64,000 nucleotides of DNA from Rickettsia endosymbiont of Gonocerus acuteangulatus (GTDB taxonomy: Bacteria > Pseudomonadota > Alphaproteobacteria > Rickettsiales > Rickettsiaceae). Positions 42,901 to 51,131 of this stretch are shown piece by piece. Both the position numbers and the translations under genes were made by a program. Every line of letters starts with the position of its first letter. Positions within the stretch are counted from its first letter, which is position 1. Where the stretch lies: positions 62,001 through 126,000 of the forward strand of contig NZ_OZ032147.1 of NCBI RefSeq assembly GCF_964026435.1. Direction: 5' to 3'. The notes below the pieces were generated by a model. It was not told the DNA's origin. It did not search any database and saw only the letters and a list, made by a program, of their open reading frames with translations.

Positions 42901-43060
42901 ATATTCTGCTTATTGATCCGCTGTACTTTCTGCTATAGTAACTCTCGCTTTTACTACTAGGTAAAAAGTAGTTAGGTTGTAGGTGTTTTGATTGGTTTGA
43001 TCCATGATCAGCTAATACTCTACCATTATTGCCATCACAAGGATAGTGTGATATATTCAT
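39938..43060 (-). CDS. Autotransporter with proline-rich repeats, Sca12-like (plasmid-type)
   Basis: The product is about 1040 residues. I prefer the ATG at 43,060 (MNISHYPCDG), because GAGGT lies 8 bases before it and the duplicate fragment at 30,283 conserves it; an in-frame ATG at 43,072 adds four residues. An extended signal region ends SASLLSAMLLTATLDAKAHP. The passenger is acidic, Ser/Asn-rich and has repeats of the form LPFPPPPTAEELKKMGI, LPFPPPPIEEELAELDK and LTLPPPTEAELALMG. The last ~270 residues are an autotransporter barrel (GYSIWSSGTLASSKQKG to LGLLYDHTRQKRF). Among Rickettsia surface-cell-antigen proteins, position beside plasmid parA recalls Sca12. Probable role: surface exposure and host contact. 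It is divergent from parA. Confidence 0.8.
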   Translation of the reverse strand: MNISHYPCDGNNGRVLADHGSNQSKHLQPNYFLPSSKSESYYSRKYSGSISRILRIVSASLLSAMLLTATLDAKAHPSVESQEVTVQSPNTEPNGSHNNTSRRFKFKNPLNHFSNILGFNSSSTAPKAQEKPIEKLQDLYNNDPEEQADNNFNNVNTSFNFGVDGSDTLSRDSIYFTPQDNLVTKDWVEETVYSKPRDDTLIQDLHSSIYDHGLSQTDLSLSVPLAEELPSAPLLEYLASAPSYDDSSQSFNFTNEEKKAIEVLDRVQDGDSAYNTLSDDTISDTSLEHSLESGCSIPTTPSIANDASSQNQVKIEIGGASVTIPYHFLARNEEDTSSLSNFSENDAEWEDDAIEDVTTRVTPELSNGTTNTEPVNTFNGSDTTKSSTPGPTQDLPKIVGYQYKEPLMPNNHYKAKSSSAEILAKLTAQDKLKDKLYKTLSSKKAAMEIEEEIDDELEAGTINSKEKEVDAVYLIKLSASEEARQTIASNKSAIAKNKALLEEQYATIAKSRLGLAYQDPDTEIGNTFTSECESKNNELVIDNDDAALTLPPPTEAELALMGESMIPNANGINTTQTIGYDVLEQEQERLPLPPYPVIEVNREENISEKDDEDLPFPPPPTAEELKKMGIASDIIEDDDLPFPPPPIEEELAELDKLATVSEDGIQNSITEADAAPSNEHYVQDTSMDKEELLKKASTIASSSTQARQASKIASHHIKHHIFARDIVTAAVAAGDDEADDAAEKPHGYSIWSSGTLASSKQKGEAAGAGGYSTKIAGGTIGADINLENDQLVGASFSKFSSRVKYQDQGESNDLSSSGKSVSRATRYDTQILSLYGLSPVSRNISLSAIGSAGYSKGDKAHSKLLSLESHLHYKIALPQNITLIPHIGFKYEYEKAKCYQEQIGSNLSIERGKKSYQAMSGEIGSRVIFAPIKLNASGTSNIILSNTILTPTAHFSVERRIGSRGGHSPYHLTYQGNGGVAQEIGASTTYINPQHQKTSFNAGIGLIASHQNIKLGLLYDHTRQKRFKSHQGVLKLKVSL

Positions 43061-43380
43061 ATATGACCTCATATTGATTTATGGGTTGTTTCATTGACTG
43101 GTATATGCTCAAACTTTGGCTAGGACGAGCATCTATCGGTTTTTTCTTTTCTGTAATAATCTCCTTCTTTGTTCTCTATTACTACATCTCATATATTATA
43201 TAAGCTTAAAACTTTAAGTCAAGAATAATTCATACTTATGAGGTAATAATTATTTTTTATGAAAAATGAATGATGATTTTATGAATTAATATATATGATT
43301 GAATAATTATTTTTTATGCAGTATAATTATTATTAACGTGTTATATTTTGATATAGCAAAATTAGTTTTTAACATTTAGT
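43004..43380 (-). repeat. Right copy of the ~380-bp inverted duplication
   Basis: Reverse complement of 29,956-30,339 with a few indels. It spans the first 19 codons of the autotransporter gene and almost all of the divergent intergenic region up to 12 bp before the parA ATG. Beyond 43,380 and below 43,004 the two copies diverge abruptly. Confidence 0.9.
43245..43318. promoter_or_regulatory. AT-rich direct repeats upstream of parA (possible partition or replication site)
   Basis: AATAATTATTTTTTATG occurs at 43,245-43,261 and 43,302-43,318, start-to-start 57 bp. Between them are further near-matches (TGATGATTTTATGAATTAAT). The region is divergent between the autotransporter and parA and nearly pure A/T. 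Such repeats before parA may be the operator or centromere bound by the small partner protein; this is inference from position. Confidence 0.4.
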
Positions 43381-43391
43381 AAAAAATTTTT

Positions 43392-44027
43392 ATGATTGTA
43401 ATTATAGGAAGTAATAAAGGTGGTACAGGTAAAACAACTACTGCCACTAATATTGCATTAGCACTTGCATATAGCAATTATGATGTGTGTTTAGTAGATG
43501 CTGATTTTCAAAGATCCGCGTCACGTTGGCATCAAGATCGCCAAGAAGCAAAACTTATGCCATCAATTACTTTGATAGAGAAATATGATAATATTTCGAC
43601 TACTTTAGAAGAATTAAACAAAAAATTTAATTACATTATTGTTGACGTGGCTGGACGTAATAGTAGGGAAATGATTACAGGATTCAGTGTTGCTGACGTA
43701 CTAATATCTCCTCATCAAGCTAGTCAATTAGATTTAGATACTATAGTTGAATTACAAGAACAAATCATAAGAGTAAAAGATATTAACCCCAAATTGTCAT
43801 CTTACATATTACACACTATGGCTAGCACGAACCCAACTGTAAGAACAAATGAGAGAAAAGAATTTTTTGATTATCTTAGTGATTTCCCTCAACTAAAACT
43901 ATTAAATACATGTTGTTATTACCGAAAAATATATAGAGATGTGATGCCTTTAGGGAAGGCAGTAATAGAATATAACAATTTACAAGCTAAAAATGAAATA
44001 CTAGAATTAATTAAAGAAGTGTTCTGA
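43392..44027 (+). CDS. parA: Plasmid partition ATPase ParA
   Basis: The 211-residue ParA/MinD-type ATPase has the deviant Walker A NKGGTGKTTTATNIAL at residues 8-23, switch I region CLVDADFQRSASRWHQ, and Walker B NYIIVDVAGR. The short length without an N-terminal HTH fits type Ib plasmid ParA (ParF-like), whose DNA-binding partner is a small ribbon-helix-helix protein. It segregates low-copy plasmids by ATP-driven movement on the nucleoid. The partner gene starts 2 bp after the stop. The island thus has a complete partition pair. Confidence 0.9.
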   Translation: MIVIIGSNKGGTGKTTTATNIALALAYSNYDVCLVDADFQRSASRWHQDRQEAKLMPSITLIEKYDNISTTLEELNKKFNYIIVDVAGRNSREMITGFSVADVLISPHQASQLDLDTIVELQEQIIRVKDINPKLSSYILHTMASTNPTVRTNERKEFFDYLSDFPQLKLLNTCCYYRKIYRDVMPLGKAVIEYNNLQAKNEILELIKEVF

Positions 44028-44029
44028 TT

Positions 44030-44278
44030 ATGGCATTTAAAAAACGTCCATTGCAGATTTCTCAACAAAAGATTGAGAATTTAGCAAAAGAATTAGCAGA
44101 TAAACCTTATGGTTATGCAAAAGAAGAGGACTCTCTTGTTCGTACTACAATTTCACTTCCTTCTTCTGTTTTATTCAAATTAGAGGAACTCTCTAGACAT
44201 AATAAAAGGACAAAGAGCTCATTAAAATCCGTTAGTGCCATCATACGTGATTATATTGCGAAATCTTTAAATATTTAA
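44030..44278 (+). CDS. Small partition partner, ribbon-helix-helix-like (ParB/ParG type)
   Basis: The product is 82 residues. The basic N-terminal tail (MAFKKRPLQISQQKI) is followed by a C-terminal ~45-residue segment RTTISLPSSVLFKLEELSRH and KSVSAIIRDYIAKSL. This is the beta-helix-helix pattern of ribbon-helix-helix DNA-binding proteins. Immediate position after a type Ib parA (2 bp apart) makes it the likely centromere-binding partner and autorepressor. The name is inferred from fold pattern and position; there is no strong family motif. Confidence 0.65.
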   Translation: MAFKKRPLQISQQKIENLAKELADKPYGYAKEEDSLVRTTISLPSSVLFKLEELSRHNKRTKSSLKSVSAIIRDYIAKSLNI

Positions 44279-44280
44279 TT

Positions 44281-44783
44281 ATGGAACATGATGTATATAA
44301 CAGCTCTGCAGTTAATAAGTTGCTCGGAATATTTTAGATTTAGGTGTACGCGACATTGCATTATTATTACATGTTAGTAAAACTACAATTAGCAAAGTAG
44401 AACTCAACAAAACTCGTGATTTTTTACTAAAACATAATGCTGCACTTGTTCATTTTTTCTCTTGTAATAATATCTATTTTCCTAATCCATTTAGTATTCA
44501 ATACAAACCACAAAATATAATTAATATAAACACAGAGAGTACACTAACTAGATTCCAGTTAAAAGGTGCAAGATGCATTCTCAATATTAGTCAATCCGAT
44601 CTTGCTAAAGTACTAAATATAAATAGATCAGTAATAATTGAGGCTGAAAAGTACCAAAATGAGCAACGCTTAACACTTTTTGGCAAACAGAAAGAACTCG
44701 AGATTATACAATTTTTTAATGACAATAATATTGTACTATATGATCATTTGTCCTTGTTTTTTAGAAAAAGAGTAGACAAATGA
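44281..44783 (+). pseudogene. Plasmid HTH protein with one frameshift
   Basis: ATG at 44,281, 3 bp after the partner gene, encodes MEHDVYNSSAVNKLLGIF and a stop. A shift near 44,325 (NKLLG to NILDLG) continues as VRDIALLLHVSKTTISKVEL, an HTH. It then runs through FQLKGARCILNISQSDLAKV, a second HTH, to the stop at 44,783 (FFRKRVDK). Two HTH units suggest a transcription or copy-number regulator of the par/rep region. It may be inactive or the shift may be a sequencing error. Confidence 0.55.
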
Positions 44784-44837
44784 TTTTTGTTGTGATAGGC
44801 TCTACTTCGTGAGCTTATTTTGCAGAACAAACAAAGG

Positions 44838-44906
44838 GTTAAGTCCTAGAATTAAAATACCCCAAGACTTAACAACTTATAAAAGCTTTCGCAGGGCTTT
44901 ATAAGT
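44838..44906 (+). promoter_or_regulatory. Tandem hairpins before the leader/rep genes
   Basis: GTTAAGTC (44,838-44,845) pairs with GACTTAAC (44,866-44,873). Next to it ACTTATAAAAGC (44,875) pairs with GCTTTATAAGT (to 44,906), followed by a T-rich tract (ATTTTTTTATAAAA). They could be a terminator of the par operon, an attenuator, or the target of an antisense RNA controlling rep. The 191 bp from 44,784 to 44,974 hold nothing else recognisable. Confidence 0.5.
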
Positions 44907-44974
44907 TTATTAGTATATTTTTTTATAAAAAAGTCAAGGATTTCAGGTACTTAGCTCCATAAAAGGAGCATAAA

Positions 44975-45112
44975 ATGCAATTATTTTATCCACTTGGATT
45001 ACCAAGTTATAATATTGGTATACATGGGTTCCATGATACCACTAAGAATCAATCACAATCATACATCCCAATAACTGGATATGTCTTATTCTCATATATT
45101 ATCATGCTCTAG
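44975..45112 (+). CDS. 45-codon leader ORF overlapping the candidate rep gene
   Basis: ATG at 44,975 follows AAAAGGAGCATAAA, the best ribosome-binding site in the par/rep region. The peptide MQLFYPLGLPSYNIGIHGFH...LFSYIIML has no known match and ends at 45,112, 32 bases inside the next gene in another frame. The next gene's own start has a poor ribosome site. The arrangement is what translational coupling of a replication gene to a leader peptide looks like; expression is unproven. Confidence 0.45.
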   Translation: MQLFYPLGLPSYNIGIHGFHDTTKNQSQSYIPITGYVLFSYIIML

Positions 45113-46364
45113 GTTATCTACTCTTGAGAAGATGTATTATATCTTAGCTGATTCTCTTATCTGTATTAACTCTTCTAAAGGACGTAATAGATCTGTATCT
45201 CTTTCCGCTAAAAGCTGGGCAGAGCGACTTGCTTGTTCTAAATTTGAAGTATTTATATTGCAGAAATCCCTAGAGGATAAGGGATATTTCATTATCTACA
45301 AAGAGAAAAATGACAAAGGACAAAATAATCGTAATACTATTACTGCTACTATTCCTAATGATGTTTTTAATGATCTTAAATATGAACCTGATAGATTCAA
45401 TTTAAGGTGTGATGATAATATAGAGACTAAAGGTACTGATCATTCTCAGTCAGATAATATTGATTCTATAGATAAAACATTTATACCTACCTTAGAAGGT
45501 AAGAGACAACATCTTGCAAAAACTAAGATGTTTATTAGAGTACCTTATCAGTTCTTAAAAGAATTAAATTCTAATTGTAACATTTCTGCAACAGCTAAGA
45601 TTGTGTTATTATATTTTTTTACGAAGATTTATAAATCTTCTGTTAGTAAATATGATCATGGCTGTTCTGGTAGTAGATACGATTATGACAACGCTGTTGA
45701 TTATTTAACACAAAATTCAAATTCTATTGTAATTTCTTATCAAGAATTACAACAAGAACTTAAATTACATAGGAATAGTCTTACTAAGGCATTAAAGACT
45801 CTAGAAGCAGCTAATCTTATCAATAGAGATCAGATAGTTATAAAAAGTGATGATTATTATAACAGCAGAGCTGATAAATCATTATGGAGAATATCACTGC
45901 TTAATGTTCCCTTCATAACTAATCCTAATGATCAGCATGTACAAGAAGGGCAGGAAGAATGCACTGATCTAAAAGCTGCAGTAATTAGCGATCACACTAA
46001 GGTGGAATATAACAATAATCAAGCCTTGTGGAATTCCTTTGCAGAAAAGAGATGCACTAAATATGACCCTCCTTGCACTGATTCTGGTCAATTATATAAT
46101 AAAGACTTTATATTAAATTTAGTCTTTAATGATATTGCGTCTTTGATAAATTATATAGAATATAATGCTGACACTATGATAAAGGAGTCTGCACCATTTT
46201 TAGCTCAAATTGGCAGCAGAGCAAAAACCGAATTAAAAGAAATATGGGAAGAGAAAGTAAAAAGTAATCCTACCAATATTGTAGAATATAAATTTTCACA
46301 AATAGAAAATAATTTATCTGAATTTAATCTCTTTTGGGTATATTCCCCGCCGCTTGCGGCGTAA
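45081..46364 (+). CDS. Candidate plasmid replication initiator, winged-helix type, 3' end disrupted by IS200
   Basis: The open frame is 427 codons. The N-terminal part has a helix-turn-helix-like segment (SLSAKSWAERLACSKFEVFI, LQKSLEDKGYFIIYKEKND). A second lies near residues 165-255 (YQFLKELNSNCNISATAKIV, YQELQQELKLHRNSLTKALK, TLEAANLINRDQIV). Two winged-helix domains in tandem are the design of many iteron-plasmid Rep proteins. Position after parA, the small partner and a HTH gene supports that. The last ten codons are IS200 sequence. Skipping the element, the frame resumes at 46,854 as TIIQKMKLGQWASILLSY and stops at 46,940. No catalytic motif is recognised, so replication function is inferred. 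Confidence 0.5.
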   Translation: MSYSHILSCSRLSTLEKMYYILADSLICINSSKGRNRSVSLSAKSWAERLACSKFEVFILQKSLEDKGYFIIYKEKNDKGQNNRNTITATIPNDVFNDLKYEPDRFNLRCDDNIETKGTDHSQSDNIDSIDKTFIPTLEGKRQHLAKTKMFIRVPYQFLKELNSNCNISATAKIVLLYFFTKIYKSSVSKYDHGCSGSRYDYDNAVDYLTQNSNSIVISYQELQQELKLHRNSLTKALKTLEAANLINRDQIVIKSDDYYNSRADKSLWRISLLNVPFITNPNDQHVQEGQEECTDLKAAVISDHTKVEYNNNQALWNSFAEKRCTKYDPPCTDSGQLYNKDFILNLVFNDIASLINYIEYNADTMIKESAPFLAQIGSRAKTELKEIWEEKVKSNPTNIVEYKFSQIENNLSEFNLFWVYSPPLAA

Positions 46365-46853
46365 TATGGCGGAATGAGCAAATATATACATAAAAGTCAT
46401 AATGTTATGGTACTGCTGTATCACATGGTATTTCCAGCAAAATATCGCCGAGCAGTGTTTGACGTATCAGTTGATCAAGTATTACGAGAAATATGTTTAG
46501 AGATAGAAAAGAGATATCAAATAAAATTTTTAGAAATAGGGGTTGATGAAGATCATGTCCATTTTTTGGTACAATCTGTACCAACCTATAGCGTAACAAA
46601 AATAGTAACAACAATTAAAAGTGTTACAGCTCGTCAAATATTTAGACAGTGTCCACAGGTAAAGAAACAATTATGGGGTGGAGAATTTTGGACTGATGGA
46701 TATTTTACGAGTACGGTAGGTAAGCATGGAAATGAGAATATGATAGGAAAATACGTAAAAAACCAAGGCAAGGAATATCAGAAACTGCATGAGGATCATC
46801 AGCTAGCTTTCTTCTAAAATACCCCGCTGCTTGCGGCGGGGATTACTTTTATT
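46326..46853 (+). mobile_element. IS200-type element copy 1
   Basis: About 528 bp from AATCTCTTTTGGGTATA to GGGGATTACTTTTATT. The left end folds at CCGCCGCTTGCGGCG and the right at CCCCGCTGCTTGCGGCGGGG, the imperfect palindromes that single-strand Y1 transposases recognise. There is no target duplication. It lies in the 3' end of the candidate rep gene. Confidence 0.9.
46374..46817 (+). CDS. tnpA: IS200-type Y1 transposase TnpA
   Basis: The 147-residue HUH single-strand transposase has the HUH histidines at residues 61 and 63 (DEDHVHFLVQSVP), the catalytic Tyr127 and the helix partner Gln131 in IGKYVKNQGKE. It cuts and rejoins single-stranded DNA at the end hairpins. There is no tnpB companion, so it is an IS200 rather than IS605 layout. 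It differs from copy 4 (58,560) at very few residues. Confidence 0.92.
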   Translation: MSKYIHKSHNVMVLLYHMVFPAKYRRAVFDVSVDQVLREICLEIEKRYQIKFLEIGVDEDHVHFLVQSVPTYSVTKIVTTIKSVTARQIFRQCPQVKKQLWGGEFWTDGYFTSTVGKHGNENMIGKYVKNQGKEYQKLHEDHQLAFF

Positions 46854-47057
46854 ACTATAATTCAAAAAATGAAGCTAGGGCAATGGGCTAGTATTCTATT
46901 ATCTTATATTTCAATTAATCCTTGGTCTTTATATTTTTAAAAGCTTTCTTGGTCAGGTGAACAAAGAGGAATTAATCATTTTTGTAATAAGGAATATTAT
47001 AAAAAAGAATGTGAGAAAAAAAATATTCCTTGTGAAGAACAAGATTTAAATCATTTT

Positions 47058-47546
47058 ATGTTATTGCTATTATATAAAATGTGTAAGCTTAATGATAAAA
47101 ATATCCGTACTTTAAAAAAGGAAATTAATGATAAGAGAGAGAAACATGGAAGTATGGAAATAGTCATAGATGAACTGGTTGAATCTCAATCGCCTTATGA
47201 AAAAAATATTCGTAATTTTGCAAAAAAGAATAAAGATATAATTGAACTAGCAAGAACTGAGGCTCCTCAATTATTTGTTACAGAGCATAATATTGATTTA
47301 TGTATTAAAGATGAAGAGCGTAGAAAGGATGCAAAAGAAATATTAAAATTAAAATCTTCAGAACAGTTTGTTGAAAATTGCTTAAAAAGAGTATGCCCTA
47401 AGTTAGATGAGTATAGAAAGGCTCAAGCTGAAAAAGCTAAACTTAATATAAAATATGAACCAATAGGTATTGATTTGATGACTTTTGAGATACTTAAGCA
47501 TACTGATGAGCATAATGATGTCTTATTAGGTGCTGCAAAAGGATGA
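47058..47546 (+). CDS. Hypothetical protein paired with DUF2748 gene, probably 5' truncated
   Basis: 162 codons from the first ATG, but the frame is open back to 46,941 (KLSWSGEQRGINHFCNKEYY, KECEKKNIPCEEQDLNHF). No ribosome site precedes 47,058, so the real gene was probably longer. The protein is soluble and charged (Lys/Glu 30%), mostly helical, with coiled-coil-like stretches (NDKNIRTLKKEINDKREKHG). It ends 4 bp inside the next gene (ATGA overlap), hence the two are co-translated and may interact. No family is recognised. Confidence 0.55.
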   Translation: MLLLLYKMCKLNDKNIRTLKKEINDKREKHGSMEIVIDELVESQSPYEKNIRNFAKKNKDIIELARTEAPQLFVTEHNIDLCIKDEERRKDAKEILKLKSSEQFVENCLKRVCPKLDEYRKAQAEKAKLNIKYEPIGIDLMTFEILKHTDEHNDVLLGAAKG

Positions 47547-48865
47547 GTACTATATACCATATTCTTGATCATGTTCCTGCTATTTATAAAGAGGATATAG
47601 AAATAGAGTATGAGAACTTAGCAATGCAGATAATTAAGTCGGGAAAGCTAAGAATAGATACCGATGATTGTTGCAATTTTGCAAGATTTAGTGACCCTGC
47701 TTTTAATATTAGTATGATGGTTAGCAAAGAAGAGCTAACAGAACCACATTTAATCCCTGAAACTACAAAACTTTTCCAAAATCTATATAGAAATTCTGCT
47801 ACCGATCAAAAAATAAAATCTGTCTTTGATAATCTAAAAAAACAAATCCATAAACTACAGCCAGTCAAAAAAGAAGTAATGGAAATGTTAGCCCGTATTT
47901 TTGTACAATCTACTCACCCGATCGTCATAAAATGGCTACTTCTTGATAAAACAGAGATATTTATAACCTACTCCCATAATATCGGCGATATGATGGATAT
48001 GGTTAACTGGCAGAAAGTAGGCGGTAATAGTGGAATGCAAAGCACTAATGGCAAAGATGTAGCTATTTTTGTTTCATGCGGCGGTAATCCTTTCGCCGAA
48101 AATAGTAAGGATCACCCTATGTATGGTGGTGGTTTTGCTGCTGTTGCAAGACTTCAGATTATAGCAGCTCAAGAACTTGGGCATTTTGCTGATATAAAAA
48201 GGGACAATAAAGGCAGGCAAATCACCCGCCATTCAGCTAATTTTTCTGGCACTAAAGCAACAGATAAAGCACGTATTGCTCGTAAAAAAGATATAGAACA
48301 TTGCCGTAATTTACTGCATAAATTGCTTAAAGCAGGAATGAAAAAGCAGCTAGATTATGAGACAAAGCTTAAATTTTATCATGCTAATAAAGTAAGAGGT
48401 TTAAAAATTCTAGCAATAAATTTCATGATTTTTATATATAAATTTAAGCTTTTAAGATATAGCAATAAACATGGTTTAGTTTTTGTCAGGAAATTTAAAT
48501 CAGATAAATATATGGCATTAATGATTGATGCTATGTTTAAAGATATGCAAGCTAATTTATCACCATCAGCTGATGTATATAAAAATAAAAATCCTGAAAT
48601 TGAAGAGGCAGTAGCCTGCATTGAAGCACTAGCACGAGTACCTCAGCAGGCAATAAAGTGGGGGTATCTCACAACAAAGGAAACTATGCATGAGCTTTAT
48701 AAAATATATTATAATGAAGTTATCCCGTCATTAATCACTAGCTATGATGCAGTAACAGGTGAAAACTATAAACGTAGTTTGAAAAAAGCTAAAATTAGCT
48801 TATTAGCTAAAATAAATATTTTTAACAAGAAAAAATTAGTACTAAAACCAGTCAGAGAATTATAA
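47543..48865 (+). CDS. DUF2748-like rickettsial protein of unknown function
   Basis: The 440-residue soluble protein has one possible membrane-associated segment (LKILAINFMIFIYKFKLLRY, about residues 287-306). A conserved-looking core has IFVSCGGNPFAENSKDHPMY, GGGFAAVARLQIIAAQELGH and FADIKRDNKGRQITRHSANF. The AQELGHFAD segment resembles the zinc site of metallopeptidases (xExxH) without the first His; further His/Asp residues lie nearby. I recognise it as the Rickettsiales-specific DUF2748 type; activity is unknown. Its start overlaps the upstream gene by 4 bp. It precedes an Rpn gene broken by IS630. Confidence 0.6.
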   Translation: MSTIYHILDHVPAIYKEDIEIEYENLAMQIIKSGKLRIDTDDCCNFARFSDPAFNISMMVSKEELTEPHLIPETTKLFQNLYRNSATDQKIKSVFDNLKKQIHKLQPVKKEVMEMLARIFVQSTHPIVIKWLLLDKTEIFITYSHNIGDMMDMVNWQKVGGNSGMQSTNGKDVAIFVSCGGNPFAENSKDHPMYGGGFAAVARLQIIAAQELGHFADIKRDNKGRQITRHSANFSGTKATDKARIARKKDIEHCRNLLHKLLKAGMKKQLDYETKLKFYHANKVRGLKILAINFMIFIYKFKLLRYSNKHGLVFVRKFKSDKYMALMIDAMFKDMQANLSPSADVYKNKNPEIEEAVACIEALARVPQQAIKWGYLTTKETMHELYKIYYNEVIPSLITSYDAVTGENYKRSLKKAKISLLAKINIFNKKKLVLKPVREL

Positions 48866-48947
48866 TTTGTTGTAATAAAAAATTTAATCTTTAATTGAAA
48901 TAATTGTAATAATGGTATATTTATAGTGCAACATATCATTATTACTT

Positions 48948-49618
48948 ATGTCCCAGAAACCTAAACACGACGAAATTATCCGAAGTGCATTTGAAAATCC
49001 AATAGTTGCCAAAGAATTTTTTCAAATGCCCTTACCTCCCCATATACAAAATTTGATTTCCTTTGAAAAGCTGAAAATGGAAAAAGATAGTTTTGTAGAT
49101 AAAAAACTTAAGAAATCTATAGTAGATATTCTATTTTCTGCTAAGTTTGGAGATAGAAAAGGTTACTTGTTTCTGTTGCTCGAACATCAAAGCACATCTA
49201 AATATAATATGGCTTTGCGGCTATTTAAATATATGTTTAAAATTGCTGAATACCATAAGAAAGCAACAAAAAGTAAAAAGTTCCCTTTCATATATCCTTT
49301 GATATTTTATAACGGAGTGCAAAAATATAATGCTCCACGAAATCTATGGGAATTATTTGAAAACAGTGAATTAGTAAAAGCTACATGGACTAATGACTAT
49401 CAATTAATTAATGTACATGATATTCCTGATATAGAACTAAAAAAACAAGCTTGGTCAGGAATTTTACAGTTTTTCATGAAGCATATTCATGAACGTGATT
49501 TATTAAAAAGGTGGGAAGAAGTAGCTGATCTTTTACCTAAATTCGCTAAAATAGATATTGGTGTTGATTATATAGAACTAATTTTATGCTACACTTTGAC
49601 CAAGATTAAGCAAGATGA
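48948..49618 (+). pseudogene. Rpn-family recombination-promoting nuclease, N-terminal part cut by IS630
   Basis: About 223 codons remain. The opening KHDEIIRSAFENPIVAKEFF, then DILFSAKFGDRKGYLFLLLE and HQSTSKYNMALRLFKYM form the PD-(D/E)XK nuclease core with the D and E-x-Q motif (LLEHQS). PLIFYNGVQKYNAPRNLWEL is the conserved Rpn YNG block. An IS630 end at 49,619 stops the frame after KQDD; the C-terminal ~80 residues of the family are absent. Rpn proteins are transposase-like nucleases that stimulate RecA-independent recombination. Confidence 0.8.
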
Positions 49619-50582
49619 TATAGCATAAATCATTAAGATACTGACAATTTAATAGTATTAAAAACAGCATCATAAAATGTTTCAAAATCTCCTACAACTT
49701 TCCTAATTTCATTTTTTATCTTAAACCAGTAATGCTCTATAGGATTTAAATCAGGAGAGTAAGTTGGTAAATACAATATGGTACAACCAACGGATTCAAT
49801 GAACTCTTTAACTTTAGAATTTTTATGAAAATTAATGTTATCCATAATAACGGTTTGCCCAGGTTGTAATTCTGTAATTAATACATCCCTAATATAAGTT
49901 TTAAAGACCTCTGTATTACAATTACCTTCAAATACAGGAGCAATAAGATTACCATTACAAAGACCAGCTATCATACTTATTCTAAATTTATGTTGATACA
50001 CCTTTTCTCCATAACACCTTTGTCCTATAATGCTCCATCCATACTCTTTGCAAGCATTATCCTCTATTCCAGATTCATCAAGATATACTAATTTGTCTTT
50101 TGTGATGGTTTGTATCTTTGCTATAAATTCATTTCTTAATTTAATATCTCTTTTCGGATGAAAATGAGTTTTGTTTATAGCTATAGCCAAGTTTTCTGAT
50201 TTGTCTTAAAATAGTTACAGATGCAATATTACCCCATTGCTTTGCTAACTCCTTTGATGTTTTATTCATATTAGCTTTAAAAAATTCTTTAAAAGATTCT
50301 GAATCTTTTATCTTATGACTATGTCCTTTCTGATAACCAGTTGCTGCTTCTAAAGTACCTTGCTTATCTTTTAATTTTTTCCATTTATATATAGTATCAC
50401 GACTTACATTAAATAATTTACTTACCTTACTTATTCGTATCCCTGCTTCTACAGCTTTTATAACTCTTAGTCTTAGTTCTATTGCATATGCTCGTGCCAT
50501 ATCTCTTTACATGCTTGTTAATATTTGCTTACTATAACATGATACTCTCGCTCTGTCAGTACCTTAATGACTTATGCTATAT
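49619..50582 (-). mobile_element. IS630-family copy C, decayed transposase
   Basis: Ends ATAGCATAAATCATTAAGAT (left) and the inverted CATAAGTCATTAAGG end (right, to 50,582) match copy B in reverse. The transposase (50,500 to 49,633) is split by a base change in the AAAAAAA run (SYKQNSFSS against SYKKTHFHP) and lacks one Ile codon (LIAPVFEG). Inserted in an Rpn gene. Confidence 0.88.
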
Positions 50583-50602
50583 AAAAATGTCAAATAAATT
50601 TA

Positions 50603-51131
50603 AATCTCTTTTGGGTATATTCCCCGCCGCTTGCGGCGTAATATGGCGGAATGAGCAAATATATACATAAAAGTCATAATGTTACGGTACTGCTGTATCA
50701 CATGGTATTTCCAGCAAAATATCGCCGAGCAGTGTTTGACGTATCAGTTGATCAAGTATTACGAGAAATATGTTTAGAGATAGAAAAGAGATATCAAATA
50801 AAATTTTTTAGAAATAGGGGTTGATGAAGATCATGTCCATTTTTTGGTACAATCTGTACCAACCTATAGCGTAACAAAAATAGTAACAACAATTAAAAGT
50901 GTTACAGCTCGTCAAATATTTAGACAGTGTCCACAGGTAAAGAAACAATTATGGGGTGGAGAATTTTGGACTGATGGATATTTTACGAGTACGGTAGGTA
51001 AGCATGGAAATGAGAATATGATAGGAAAATACGTAAAAAACCAAGGCAAGGAATATCAGAAACTGCATGAGGATCATCAGCTAGCTTTCTTCTAAAATAC
51101 CCCGCTGCTTGCGGCGGGGATTACTTTTATT
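50603..51131 (+). mobile_element. IS200-type element copy 2, transposase frameshifted
   Basis: Same ends as copy 1. The transposase starts at 50,651 but has an extra T in the run before codon 53 (AAATTTTTTTAG instead of AAATTTTTAG). This separates the N-terminal part from the HUH-containing part (50,844-51,095). It lies 20 bp past IS630 copy C. Confidence 0.88.
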
